A stretch of 27,365 nt of DNA from Coriobacteriaceae bacterium (GCA_013824215.1 PNNM01000006.1:1-27365), one strand, 5' to 3'; numbered from the stretch's first letter, positions 7,710 to 16,850 are shown. A program made the numbers and translations. Notes: generated from the sequence alone by a model not told the origin.

Positions 7710-8456
7710 ATGACGCGCGAGGGCTGGTCCTCGGCGGACCTGCATATCCACTCGACCGCCTCCGACGGCACCGCCACTCCGCTCGAGGTCCTGCGCTGGG
7801 CCAACGAGCGCACCGACCTCGCGGTGATCGCCATCGCAGACCACAATGCCGTGGACGGCGCGCTCGAAGCGTGCGACGCCGCCGCCAGGATGGGGCGGGT
7901 CCAGGTGGTCGTCGCGCAGGAGGTGGAGAGCGCCGAGGGCCACATCGTCGGCCTGTGGGCGCCGGAGCGTGTGGTACCGGGCATGATGGCCATGGAGACG
8001 GTGGCCGCGATCCACGAGCAGGGCGGGCTCGCGATCGCGCCGCACCCGTTCGCACCGCGCTGGTGGCACAAACACGGACTGTGCCGCGCCGAGCGCTGCG
8101 TCTACGACGAGACGCCCTTCGACGGCATCGAGGTGGCCAACTCCACGCCGATGCTGCTCCACGCCAACCCCCGCGCCCGCTGGTACTGGTGGTGGAACCG
8201 CCACCGGCTCGCCCGCACGGGCGGAAGCGACGCCCACATCCTCTCGGTGATCGGATCTAGCCGGACGCTGTTCCGCGGACGGAGCGCCGAGGACCTGCGT
8301 CACGCCATCGAATCGCGCGAGACCCGGGTATACGGGCCCCGCTTCTCGGCCCTGCGGCCGGTCCTCTACGCACGCCACGTCCCGGCGATCCGCCGAAGCC
8401 GCAAGGCGTACCAGAAGGCCGAGAACGACGCCTACCGCGACCGCGAGGCCGGCTAG
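7710..8456 (+). CDS. PHP-domain metal-dependent phosphoesterase
   Basis: A 248-aa protein of the PHP (polymerase and histidinol phosphatase) superfamily. The metal-ligand motifs appear in order: ADLHIHSTASDGT near residue 10, IADHN near 43, the conserved Glu in VVAQEVES, APHPF near 109 and GGSDAH near 171. This set is typical of stand-alone PHP phosphoesterases (YciV/TrpH-like), which act on nucleotide phosphates or short RNA. The tail is basic (RRSRKAYQKAENDAYRDREAG). ATG at 7710 has GGGAG about 8 nt upstream. Its TAG stop shares the CTAG tetramer with the stop of queH on the other strand. Confidence 0.88.
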   Translation: MTREGWSSADLHIHSTASDGTATPLEVLRWANERTDLAVIAIADHNAVDGALEACDAAARMGRVQVVVAQEVESAEGHIVGLWAPERVVPGMMAMETVAAIHEQGGLAIAPHPFAPRWWHKHGLCRAERCVYDETPFDGIEVANSTPMLLHANPRARWYWWWNRHRLARTGGSDAHILSVIGSSRTLFRGRSAEDLRHAIESRETRVYGPRFSALRPVLYARHVPAIRRSRKAYQKAENDAYRDREAG

Positions 8457-9034
8457 CGCCGTTCGTTCGCGCTCCGTTCGGCCCGGCGGCGCGCACGGTC
8501 CTGTTCGGCCTCGGCGATGCTGAACGAGCACCCGCAGTAGCCCTGCCGGTACATGCCGAGCTCGCGCGAGCGGCGGATCGCCTCCGGATAATGCTCGCGG
8601 AAGTCGCCCGCGAGCCACACGACCCCCGCCTCGGCGCACACCGCCTCGCCGGCATCGGCGATCGCCGCGGGATCCTGGTAGGGCGAGACAGTGAGGGTGG
8701 TGGCCACGGCCTCGTACCCCTGCTCCGCCGCGAGCCGCGCGACCATCCCGAGCCGGAGCCGGAAGCAGGCGCGACAGCGCGCGTCGCGGTCGGCCTCGAC
8801 GCCCCGGACCGCCTCGGCCCAGACCTCCTGCGCGTATGGGATCTCCACCACCTCGATCCCCCGCTCACGCGCGTACGCGAGCAGGGTGTCGCGCCGCCGT
8901 TCGTACTCCTCGGCCGGGTGGATGTTCGGGTTGGCGTAGACGACCGTCACCTCGTGGGCGGCCAGCAGCGCGTCGAACGGCTCGAGCAGGCACGGGCCGC
9001 AGCACGCGTGCAGCATGACGCGCACCCGCCTCAT
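8453..9034 (-). CDS. queH: Epoxyqueuosine reductase QueH
   Basis: QueH (DUF208) reduces epoxyqueuosine to queuosine in tRNA, an alternative to cobalamin-dependent QueG. The 193-aa protein shows the family cysteines: ACCGPC at residues 10-15, DARCRACFRLRL in the middle (about residues 83-94) and GYCGCSFS near the C-terminus; they hold an iron-sulfur cluster and neighbouring metal. It begins MRRVRVMLHACCGPC. ATG at 9034 overlaps the TGA of the upstream transporter gene (ATGA), which implies translational coupling, and GGCGGGGG lies just upstream. The longer in-frame reading is the transporter in another frame. Together with tgt and queA this gives the last three steps of queuosine synthesis. 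Confidence 0.93.
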   Translation of the reverse strand: MRRVRVMLHACCGPCLLEPFDALLAAHEVTVVYANPNIHPAEEYERRRDTLLAYARERGIEVVEIPYAQEVWAEAVRGVEADRDARCRACFRLRLGMVARLAAEQGYEAVATTLTVSPYQDPAAIADAGEAVCAEAGVVWLAGDFREHYPEAIRRSRELGMYRQGYCGCSFSIAEAEQDRARRRAERSANERR

Positions 9035-9681
9035 CCCCCGCCGATGAGGAGACTCGCCAGAGCGAGGATCCCGAAGACCACGAAGACCGCTGCCGAGACC
9101 CTGCGGATGACCCGGGCCGGAAGCCGCTTGCCCACCACGGAGCCGAGCGCGACCGCCGCGCCGTCGACCGCGAGCATCCCCGCCCACGCGCCGAGCCACA
9201 CCGCGACGGTGCCGCCCGCCCCCGACGGGCCGGTCCCCGCCGCGAGCGCGGGGGCCACGCGGCGGAGCGCCGCGAGCGCGATGCCGGGATCCGCCGCCAT
9301 CGCCATCGTCATGATCTGCGTCTTGTCGCCGAGTTCCGCCACGAAGAAGGTCCCGAACGCGGTGAGCGCCGGACCGAAGCGCGACTCGCGCACCTCGTCC
9401 TCTTCCTCGCTGTCACCGTCGCGCTGGAACCAGGTCCACACGCCGAAGCCGATGAAGAGAAGGCCGGCGACCGCGCGCACCACCGTCTCGGGGAGCAAGC
9501 CGCCGACCAGGCGTCCGGCCACGGCGGCCAGCAGGCAGAGCACGCCGATGGCCGCGGCGATCCCCGCGAACACGGGCCACGGGCGGTACCGGGCCGCCAG
9601 CACGAGGACCAGCAGCTGCGTCTTGTCGCCCATCTCGGCGAGCATGACGATGCCGGCCACAGCCGCGAAGACAGCGAACAT
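9031..9681 (-). CDS. GDT1/TMEM165 (UPF0016) family cation transporter
   Basis: A 216-aa membrane protein made of two homologous halves, each with the family signature E-x-G-D-K-T-Q (residues 16-22 and 116-122), separated by an acidic cytoplasmic loop (GDSEEEDEVRES). About six helices are visible. UPF0016 proteins move Mn2+ and Ca2+ across membranes; bacterial members such as MneA/MneP export manganese. The specific ion here cannot be read from the sequence. ATG at 9681 has AAGGGG about 11 nt upstream. The stop overlaps the queH start, so the transporter and a metal-dependent tRNA enzyme are made together. No upstream manganese riboswitch was seen in the 80-nt gap to cspA. Confidence 0.9.
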   Translation of the reverse strand: MFAVFAAVAGIVMLAEMGDKTQLLVLVLAARYRPWPVFAGIAAAIGVLCLLAAVAGRLVGGLLPETVVRAVAGLLFIGFGVWTWFQRDGDSEEEDEVRESRFGPALTAFGTFFVAELGDKTQIMTMAMAADPGIALAALRRVAPALAAGTGPSGAGGTVAVWLGAWAGMLAVDGAAVALGSVVGKRLPARVIRRVSAAVFVVFGILALASLLIGGG

Positions 9682-9706
9682 GCGTGCCGAACCCCTTCCG
9701 ACGCGA

Positions 9707-9734
9707 GGAGGGCGGCCCGTGCGGGCCGCCCTCC
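9707..9734 (-). terminator. Rho-independent-like terminator after the first cold-shock gene
   Basis: A perfect 13-bp inverted repeat: GGAGGGCGGCCCG (9707-9719) and CGGGCCGCCCTCC (9722-9734), with a minimal loop. It sits between the csp stop and the transporter start. No U-tract follows, as is common for high-GC actinobacterial terminators. Confidence 0.65.
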
Positions 9735-9762
9735 GTGTGGTTCCCTTGAGCCCGCGGGCCCC

Positions 9763-9966
9763 TTAGATCTTGCTGACGTTGCTCGCCTGCAGCTTGCCGT
9801 TCTGGCCGGTCGTGATCTCGAAGGTCACGGCCTGACCCTCATCGAGGGACTTGAAGCCCTCGCCCTGGATCTCGCTGAAGTGGACGAACAGGTCTTCGCC
9901 GTCCTCACGGGAGATGAACCCGTAGCCCTTGTCGCCGTTGAACCACTTGACGGTACCCTCCGGCAT
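9763..9966 (-). CDS. Cold-shock protein, CspA family (copy 1)
   Basis: A 67-aa single cold-shock domain: MPEGTVKWFNGDKGYGFISR, with the two RNA-binding motifs KGYGFI (RNP1) and LFVHF (RNP2). Such proteins bind single-stranded RNA and act as RNA chaperones. It is about 80% identical to a second copy at 18296-18499, including a 39-nt identical stretch at DNA level. The start ATG at 9966 has AGGTAAGG upstream. A leader hairpin (9984-10002) lies before the SD, resembling that of the other copy, and a strong hairpin follows the stop. It is therefore probably a monocistronic unit. Confidence 0.95.
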   Translation of the reverse strand: MPEGTVKWFNGDKGYGFISREDGEDLFVHFSEIQGEGFKSLDEGQAVTFEITTGQNGKLQASNVSKI

Positions 9967-9983
9967 GCCTTACCTACCCTTCC

Positions 9984-10002
9984 CCCCGCCCTTGTCGCGG
10001 GG
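9984..10002 (-). promoter_or_regulatory. Leader hairpin before cold-shock gene copy 1
   Basis: On the transcript, CCCCGC pairs with GCGGGG around a 7-nt loop (GACAAGG), ending 17 nt before the ATG and just ahead of the purine-rich SD region. A similar hairpin with related flanks (TTGCCCC before, GGGAAG and TAGG after) precedes copy 2 at 18516-18533. Confidence 0.45.
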
Positions 10003-10100
10003 CAACGCTGTCGCGCGACGACCACGGTCGCCTCGCGGATCCGAGCAGGCCGCCGTTGTCGGCCCACGGCTCCCGATTCTCTGCCCTGCCCGCCTACCCG

Positions 10101-10847
10101 TCAAGCGTCTTCCGCGTCGCGCCGTTTGCGCTGCTCCACGGCGACGACCGCCGCGAGAGCGACGACGAGCACCACGAAGACACCTATCAGGTACGGGACG
10201 GGCGACTCGCCTCCGGCTCTCACCGGCGTCGCAGCGCCTCCGCCCGGGACGAAGGAGAGAGAGAGGGAGAGCTTGTCCCCCGGCTCCATGGGCTGCGACG
10301 GGAGGGTGTAGAGCCGCTCCCCGATCGCGTTCTGCACCGGCTGACCGACCGGGGCCGGATCGATCCTGACGCTCCCGGCGCCCGGCGGCGTCCGCACCGT
10401 GAAACCGACCTCTGTCGCCGGCTCTGTCTGCACCCACTCCAGCTTCGCGGCGGCGGTCTGGCCGTCGAACACGAGCGGCGCCCACCACGCGTCGTATTGG
10501 GCGTTGCCGGTCGTCTCGAGCGTCATCACGAGAACGCGGCCGCCAGCCACCCGGGTGATCTCGTAGGCGCGCGGGATGTCGTTCTCTGCCGATCCGCCCG
10601 TGATCTCCCCCGCCCACGACACCTCGGCGCCGGCCGGCACCGGGATGCGGACCTTCGCCGGCAGCTTCACGGACGGGCCGAGGTCGACCGAGGCGATGAG
10701 CAGAACATGGTTCGGACGGGACGGGTCGCCCTCGGGCCAGATCTGGACCTCGTAGCGAGGCGCCGCCGACGCCGTGGCCGCGCACAGCAGGAGCGCGGCG
10801 AGGGAGCACGCGAACGCGCCGACGCCCTGCGCGCCGCGGCGTCTCAC
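10101..10847 (-). CDS. Secreted protein with C-terminal membrane anchor, function unknown
   Basis: A 248-aa protein with a Sec signal peptide (basic MRRRGAQ, hydrophobic AFACSLAALLLCA, cleavage likely after ATASA at about residue 28). About 180 residues of beta-rich extracellular sequence follow, beginning YEVQIWPEGDPSRP, with Trp pairs (YDAWWAPL) and a Gly-rich segment. One membrane helix (IGVFVVLVVALAAVVAV) and a basic/acidic tail (EQRKRRDAEDA) end it, so the topology is type I. I do not recognise the outer domain; its beta-strand pattern is like immunoglobulin- or carbohydrate-binding folds, which is a guess. The GTG start at 10847 overlaps the TGA of the isochorismatase-type gene (GTGA), so the two are co-translated. 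Confidence 0.75.
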   Translation of the reverse strand: MRRRGAQGVGAFACSLAALLLCAATASAAPRYEVQIWPEGDPSRPNHVLLIASVDLGPSVKLPAKVRIPVPAGAEVSWAGEITGGSAENDIPRAYEITRVAGGRVLVMTLETTGNAQYDAWWAPLVFDGQTAAAKLEWVQTEPATEVGFTVRTPPGAGSVRIDPAPVGQPVQNAIGERLYTLPSQPMEPGDKLSLSLSFVPGGGAATPVRAGGESPVPYLIGVFVVLVVALAAVVAVEQRKRRDAEDA

Positions 10848-11434
10848 TGCTCGCCCTTCACGATCGCGAGGAGGCTCTTGAACTCGTCGGTGCCCGCCGC
10901 GCCCACGGCCTCGTACATCACCGACTGCGCCACGGTGACATCGACTCCGCGTGCGCGCATACGCTCGAGCGCGATCGCATGGTCGGCATCGTGGATGGAG
11001 CAGCACGCGTCGGCCACCACCTGCACGGCGTGTCCGCCGGCCGCGAGAGCCAGCGCCGTCTGGGCGATGCAGATGTGCGTCTCCATCCCGCAGATGACCG
11101 CTTGGTCGCGCCCGGTCGCTTTCAGCGCTCGCACGAACTCCGGCTCGGCGGCGCAGCAGAACGCGGTCTTGTCGATGCCCTGCACATGCGCACCGTGAGC
11201 GGCCAGCGGAACGATGGCCTCCTCCAGATCGGAGACCGTGCCGCCGAGCCCCTTCGGGTACTGTCGCGTCACGATGATCGGCGCGCCGACGAGTGCGGCC
11301 ACCTTGGCCAGAGCGATGGCGTTGGAGACCACCTCGGCGCGGCGCGGCATGGCGGTTGCGAGCCGCTCTTGGACGTCTATGACGACGAGCGCGAACCGGT
11401 CGCGCTCCACGAGCGCGGGGGTATCGGCGGGCAT
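10844..11434 (-). CDS. Isochorismatase-family cysteine hydrolase
   Basis: A 196-aa alpha/beta hydrolase of the isochorismatase/nicotinamidase fold. The catalytic triad is visible as Asp20 (ALVVIDVQERL), Lys89 (GIDKTAF) and Cys122 in CGMETHICIAQTA. The closest recognised pattern is the YcaC-like group of uncertain substrate; it lacks clear nicotinamidase metal-site features. ATG at 11434 has a strong SD (GGAGGTG, about 8 nt). An upstream TACACT (11473-11468) may be its -10. It lies divergent to the superoxide reductase gene, with a 123-nt gap, and is co-translated with the secreted protein at 10101. Confidence 0.88.
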   Translation of the reverse strand: MPADTPALVERDRFALVVIDVQERLATAMPRRAEVVSNAIALAKVAALVGAPIIVTRQYPKGLGGTVSDLEEAIVPLAAHGAHVQGIDKTAFCCAAEPEFVRALKATGRDQAVICGMETHICIAQTALALAAGGHAVQVVADACCSIHDADHAIALERMRARGVDVTVAQSVMYEAVGAAGTDEFKSLLAIVKGEQ

Positions 11435-11467
11435 GTCATTCCACCTCCTGCCGGGGGGTTGCGCACG

Positions 11468-11473
11468 AGTGTA
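11468..11473 (-). promoter_or_regulatory. Candidate -10 (TACACT) for the isochorismatase-type gene
   Basis: TACACT on the minus strand lies 34 nt before the start codon, leaving room for the SD. The -35 region is weak. A palindrome, GGCGCCGGCCGGCGCC, lies near 11513-11527 in the same divergent intergenic region and could be an operator shared with the superoxide reductase gene. Confidence 0.3.
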
Positions 11474-11557
11474 GCGCAACGCCCGCACCCGACAGGGTAT
11501 GAAGATACGCAGGCGCCGGCCGGCGCCGTATCCTTGATGCCCCGGAGGTGGACGAAG

Positions 11558-11905
11558 GTGAGTGACGCTCCCGTGCTGTCGGGTGTCCAGATGGTCGCCG
11601 ACCTCGAGTCGGCGGGTGACTTCGAGAAGAAGCACACCCCGTGGATCGCGATCGAGGCCGAGGGGGACCGGACCCGCGTGACGATCGAGACGGGACATCA
11701 CGTCCCCCATCCCAACCAACCCGACCATTACTTCCAGTGGATAGGGCTCTACGCGGGAGAGGCGCCGATCGCACGATCGGACCTGTCCCCGGTGGCCACC
11801 GAGCCGTCGGTCTCGTTCCTCGTCTCGCTGGACCCCGGCACCGTCGTGCGGGCGCTCGCCCACTGCAACCTGCACGGCATCTGGGCTGCGGAAGCTGTCG
11901 TCTAG
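11558..11905 (+). CDS. Superoxide reductase (neelaredoxin/desulfoferrodoxin C-terminal type)
   Basis: A 115-aa one-iron superoxide reductase, which reduces superoxide to peroxide without making oxygen, typical of anaerobes. All five iron ligands fit by spacing: His26 (KKHTP), His51 and His57 (HVPHPNQPDHYFQWI), Cys103 and His106 (CNLHGIW). No N-terminal desulforedoxin domain is present. The usual E-K-H before the first ligand is K24-K25-H26, so the Glu that binds iron in the resting enzyme is replaced by Lys, with Glu one residue earlier. GTG at 11558 is chosen because GGAGG (11544-11548) is 9 nt upstream; ATG at 11537 would place the SD inside the gene. It converges on the MarR gene, sharing CTAG. 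Confidence 0.92.
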   Translation: MSDAPVLSGVQMVADLESAGDFEKKHTPWIAIEAEGDRTRVTIETGHHVPHPNQPDHYFQWIGLYAGEAPIARSDLSPVATEPSVSFLVSLDPGTVVRALAHCNLHGIWAAEAVV

Positions 11906-12369
11906 TCGCGCCCGCAGCGGGTCGCCGGGAGGTCCTCGTCCAGGTTCGCCGCGACGCGCGCGAGCAGCTCCTTCAGCGTGGCGGTCTCACCGCCGCTGAA
12001 TCCCTCGACCGCCACGGCCGTGACGCGGTCCGCCGCCCCTCGGATGGCCTGCAGGTTCTCCGTCGCGCGTCGAGCGAGCGCGAGCATGCGCGAGCGGCCG
12101 TCCGCGGGGTTCCGCTCACTCGTCAGCCAGCGGCCGCGGACGAACCGGGTGATCATGGCCGAGGTGGTCGGGCGGTCCATGCCCAGGTGGTCCGCCACGG
12201 CGGCTGGCGTCACAACGGCGTGATCGCGAGCGGCGGCTGCGACAAGTAGGATCGCCGAGGCCTGACGCGGGCCCAGATGGAGCGGTGCCAACTCACGCGC
12301 CATCCGCTCGCACACGAGCCGGGTCACACGGGTGACCAGGTACTCCACGTTCTGCCCGCTGTCGCTCAA
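11902..12369 (-). CDS. MarR-family transcriptional regulator
   Basis: A 155-aa winged-helix repressor-type protein. An N-terminal dimerisation helix (VEYLVTRVTRLVCERMARE) leads to the DNA-binding part: TPAAVADHLGMDRPTTSAMI as helix-turn-helix and WLTSERNPADGRSRMLAL as the wing with the D-x-R-x-R signature. The C-terminal helices complete the dimer interface. MarR proteins respond to phenolics or oxidants. The start is read as TTG at 12369 with GGAGGGAGGGG directly upstream; no ATG or GTG gives a comparable site. The gene is divergent to the iron-sulfur flavoprotein gene and convergent with superoxide reductase, so either could be a target. Confidence 0.88.
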   Translation of the reverse strand: MSDSGQNVEYLVTRVTRLVCERMARELAPLHLGPRQASAILLVAAAARDHAVVTPAAVADHLGMDRPTTSAMITRFVRGRWLTSERNPADGRSRMLALARRATENLQAIRGAADRVTAVAVEGFSGGETATLKELLARVAANLDEDLPATRCGRD

Positions 12370-12470
12370 CCGCCCCTCCCTCCACCGCCGCGACCGGCGC
12401 CGGACGCTTCCGTATGCTAACGGTGAACCGCACCGGCTGTCACGCATCGGGCCGTCTCGACGCGGCGCTG

Positions 12471-12479
12471 TGGTATACC
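12471..12479 (+). promoter_or_regulatory. Extended -10 promoter for the iron-sulfur flavoprotein gene
   Basis: TGGTATACC is a TGn extended -10 (TG at 12471-12472, TATACC at 12474-12479). It lies 36 nt before the ATG at 12516. The -35 is poor, as is usual for extended -10 promoters. It sits in the divergent region next to the MarR gene. Confidence 0.45.
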
Positions 12480-12515
12480 CCGATGTGACCGAACGCGAGA
12501 GGGGTGGCACGGCCG

Positions 12516-13091
12516 ATGAGGGTGGTCGCATTCAACTGCTCCGCACGCAAGGACGGGAACACGGCCCTGCTCCTGCGCGCGGTGCTCGACGAGCTGGAGA
12601 CCGCCGGTGCGGACTGCGAACTCGTGCAGATGGCCGGGGAGCGGATCCAGGGCTGCACGGCGTGCATGAAGTGCCGCGAAGCGAAGGACAGGCGCTGTCA
12701 CGGCCGCAAGGACTTCGGCAACGGCTGCATCGAGCTGATGGACACCGCAGACGGCATCCTCATCGGTTCGCCGGTCTACTTCGCCGACATTTCGCCTGAA
12801 GCGAAGGCTCTGATCGACCGGGCCGGCTATGTCGCGCGCGGCAACGGGGACATGTTCGCCCGCAAGGTGGGCGCCGGTGTGGTCGCCGTGCGCCGAGCTG
12901 GCGCGATACACGCCCTCGACTCGATCGGCCACTTCTTCCTGATCTCGCAGATGATCGTGCCCGGCTCCTCCTACTGGAACCTCGGCATCGGCGGCGCGGC
13001 CGGCGACGTCTCCTCCGACGAGGAGGGGATGCGCACGATGCGCGACCTCGGGCGCAACATGGCCTGGCTGCTCGAACGCACGGCCGGCTGA
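12516..13091 (+). CDS. Iron-sulfur flavoprotein (NADPH-dependent FMN reductase fold)
   Basis: A 191-aa flavodoxin-like protein. The FMN phosphate loop is NCSARKDGNTALLL (residues 7-20). A compact cysteine motif C-x2-C-x2-C-x7-C follows (Cys47, 50, 53, 61), which in archaeal and anaerobe iron-sulfur flavoproteins holds a [4Fe-4S] cluster. Further on, ILIGSPVYFADISPEAKALIDR is the conserved flavin-binding segment. Such proteins move electrons from ferredoxin-type donors and can reduce oxygen or peroxide. ATG at 12516 is chosen over GTG at 12504, which overlaps the SD (GAGAGGGG). It is divergent from the MarR gene, and a superoxide reductase is nearby, which fits redox defence. Confidence 0.87.
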   Translation: MRVVAFNCSARKDGNTALLLRAVLDELETAGADCELVQMAGERIQGCTACMKCREAKDRRCHGRKDFGNGCIELMDTADGILIGSPVYFADISPEAKALIDRAGYVARGNGDMFARKVGAGVVAVRRAGAIHALDSIGHFFLISQMIVPGSSYWNLGIGGAAGDVSSDEEGMRTMRDLGRNMAWLLERTAG

Positions 13092-13171
13092 CGGCGAGCA
13101 CGGGTCGGATGCACTGGGGTTCATCGACCCACCTGCCGGGCGTACCTGCCCTCTGTGGCAGACTGTCCCTC

Positions 13172-13822
13172 ATGGACCTGTCCGAGACCGTCCTCGCATC
13201 GGCACGCATCGGAGCCGCCGCCTTCGCCATCGCGCTGACCGGAGCGATGGCGCCGGGCCCGTTCCTGACCGTGATGATAGCCGAGACGGTCCGCCGCGGA
13301 CGCGCCTCGGCGCTGCTCCTGCTCGTCGGTCACGCCCTGCTCGAGGCCGTGCTGCTGGTCGGCTTCGCGTTCGGGCTCCAGGGAGTGCTCAAGCGTCCGG
13401 CCGTCTCGAGCGGTCTCGCGATCGTCGGAGGCGCCTTCCTCCTGTGGATGGGCGCGACCTTGCTGTTCGACGCGGGTCGGGGCCGCATCTCGCTGCAGGT
13501 CGAGGCCGAGGCCCGCCCCGCACGCTTCGGCCCTGTCGTGCGGGGCGCCGCCGTGTCTCTCTCCAGCCCTTACTGGACGCTGTGGTGGTTGACCATCGGC
13601 CTCGCGCTCGCCTCGCAGGCGCTCGCCGTCGGTCCGGTGGCGGTCGTCGCGTTCTTCGCGGGCCACGAACTCGCCGATCTGGCCTGGTACGCCCTCGTCG
13701 TCCAAGCGGTGCATTCGGGCAGGAGGATCCTTTCGGACACCGTCTACCGGTGGGCGATCGGTGTGTGCGCGGCGTTCCTCGTCTACCTCGGCGCCGCCTT
13801 CATCGCATCCGCCATACGATGA
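13172..13822 (+). CDS. LysE/RhtB-family exporter
   Basis: A 216-aa membrane protein with about six helices. The N-terminal helix carries GAMAPGPFLTVMI, the G-x-x-x-x-P-G-P signature of the LysE/RhtB amino-acid exporter superfamily, followed by RRGRASALLLLVGHALLE. A later SSPYWTLWWLTIGLALA segment matches the conserved N/S-P-x-x-x-x-W region. Substrate is unknown; relatives export amino acids. The start ATG at 13172 has no SD, so translation may be leaderless or coupled to the flavoprotein gene, which ends 80 nt upstream. Confidence 0.85.
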   Translation: MDLSETVLASARIGAAAFAIALTGAMAPGPFLTVMIAETVRRGRASALLLLVGHALLEAVLLVGFAFGLQGVLKRPAVSSGLAIVGGAFLLWMGATLLFDAGRGRISLQVEAEARPARFGPVVRGAAVSLSSPYWTLWWLTIGLALASQALAVGPVAVVAFFAGHELADLAWYALVVQAVHSGRRILSDTVYRWAIGVCAAFLVYLGAAFIASAIR

Positions 13823-13923
13823 ACGACCGTATCCGGCCGGAGCCCGAGCCGTTGTATCATGCGCGAGGCACGGTTCTTGCTTCCCGTTCTCCTATTGTCA
13901 GCCACTTCCAGCCGGGAGAGCCC

Positions 13924-14322
13924 ATGCCCCGACCTATCCGTTCGAGCAAGGACCGCGAGGGCAAAGCGGTCTGCGTCGAATGCGGGTTCCGCGGCGCCGA
14001 CGACAACTACTACCTGCTGCTGCGCCGCCTGCCGCCGCTGTACGCCAAGGACCCTGTCTGGCTGGTCCGACTGAGCGCCGACACGCTCGTCCAGCGTTCG
14101 CACGACGGCTCGAGCCAGACGTTCCACAAGGCCTACTCGATCCAGAGCCTGACCGAGGCGGAGAAGCAGTTCCTCATGGGCTGCACACCAGGTGCCTCGG
14201 CGCTCCCCTTCTTCAACTTCAGCTACCCGAACGTGATCCGCGTCCTCGGCAAGCGGTTCTACCGCCTGGAGGAGCAGGAACTCGGCCCGCTGGCCGAGAG
14301 GTCATGGGTCTTCATCCCGTAG
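13924..14322 (+). CDS. Unrecognised 132-aa protein with a Cys pair
   Basis: A soluble basic protein starting MPRPIRSSKDREGKAVCVEC, with one C-x2-C pair (VCVECGFRG), then an aromatic-rich middle (NYYLLLRRLPPLY, PFFNFSYPNVIRVL) and an end in SWVFIP. No signal or membrane helix is visible. I do not recognise the family. ATG at 13924 has GGGAGAG about 5 nt upstream, and TATCAT at 13855-13860 is a possible -10. Codon use and a third position rich in G/C fit a real gene. It converges on the lipoprotein gene with a 16-nt gap. Confidence 0.7.
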   Translation: MPRPIRSSKDREGKAVCVECGFRGADDNYYLLLRRLPPLYAKDPVWLVRLSADTLVQRSHDGSSQTFHKAYSIQSLTEAEKQFLMGCTPGASALPFFNFSYPNVIRVLGKRFYRLEEQELGPLAERSWVFIP

Positions 14323-14338
14323 CGGCACCAGAGTGCGG

Positions 14339-14839
14339 CTACTGCTTGGCGAGCCAAGCGACCTTCCAGACACCGGCGTCCTTGGTGACGCGCCACCATT
14401 CGCCGGGCTCCGCGATGGTCACCGTCCCGACGTCGCTATCGGTGTAGACGTAGACGACCCGCACGTTCGCCGTCGAGGTGGAGGTCACGCGCTCCTCCAG
14501 GACCCGGAGGCGGGTATAGCGGGGCCCCGCGCGCCGATACTCCAGCGCGAACGTCTCGAGATCGGGCGCGTCCCCCGTCGGATACGCCTCGTATGCGAGC
14601 CTCGCATCACCGGAAGCCATCGCAGCGACGTGCGTGCGCGCCGCGTCTCCCGGGGTCGCGCCGGAGGAGTCCTCACGGGGAAGGGCCGCGCCGGCGGCGG
14701 AACCTGATGCGGCGACGCTCCCCACGGGAGCGGTCGTGGTCCCCCAACTCCCGCAGGGGGCAGCCGCCTGACGCAACGTCGAGCACCCGCCGAGGCACAA
14801 GATCATCACGACGAGCAGCACCGGCATCCTCACGCCCAC
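14339..14839 (-). CDS. Putative lipoprotein, function unknown
   Basis: A 166-aa exported protein with a lipoprotein signal: hydrophobic PVLLVVMILC and the lipobox LGGC, lipidated Cys at residue 19. A low-complexity Ala/Ser/Gly linker follows, then a domain of about 95 residues (ARTHVAAMASGDARLAYEAY to WWRVTKDAGVWKVAWLAKQ) with the length and W-x-V-x-W ending of DUF4878/SnoaL-like NTF2 folds. That assignment is tentative. Of three clustered GTG starts (14842, 14839, 14833), 14839 is best spaced from AGGAGG. It is read 10 nt after the ABC-F gene stops on the same strand, so they are probably co-transcribed. Confidence 0.8.
   Translation of the reverse strand: MGVRMPVLLVVMILCLGGCSTLRQAAAPCGSWGTTTAPVGSVAASGSAAGAALPREDSSGATPGDAARTHVAAMASGDARLAYEAYPTGDAPDLETFALEYRRAGPRYTRLRVLEERVTSTSTANVRVVYVYTDSDVGTVTIAEPGEWWRVTKDAGVWKVAWLAKQ
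14344..14359. terminator. Short hairpin at a convergent gene junction
   Basis: GCTTGGC (14344-14350) pairs with GCCAAGC (14353-14359). It lies just after the stop of the plus-strand gene and within the last codons of the minus-strand lipoprotein gene. It has no T-run; it could end plus-strand transcription. Confidence 0.3.
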
Positions 14840-14849
14840 CACGGACCTC

Positions 14850-16850
<2,001 letters not shown>

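Noticed and set aside
11513..11527. GGCGCCGGCCGGCGCC palindrome in the divergent region
   Set aside because: Not called as a separate operator: G/C palindromes are frequent in this base composition and no second copy was found.
12332..12799. Plus-strand frame extending through the MarR/flavoprotein intergenic region
   Set aside because: It runs across the promoter and is out of frame with the flavoprotein, which carries real motifs.
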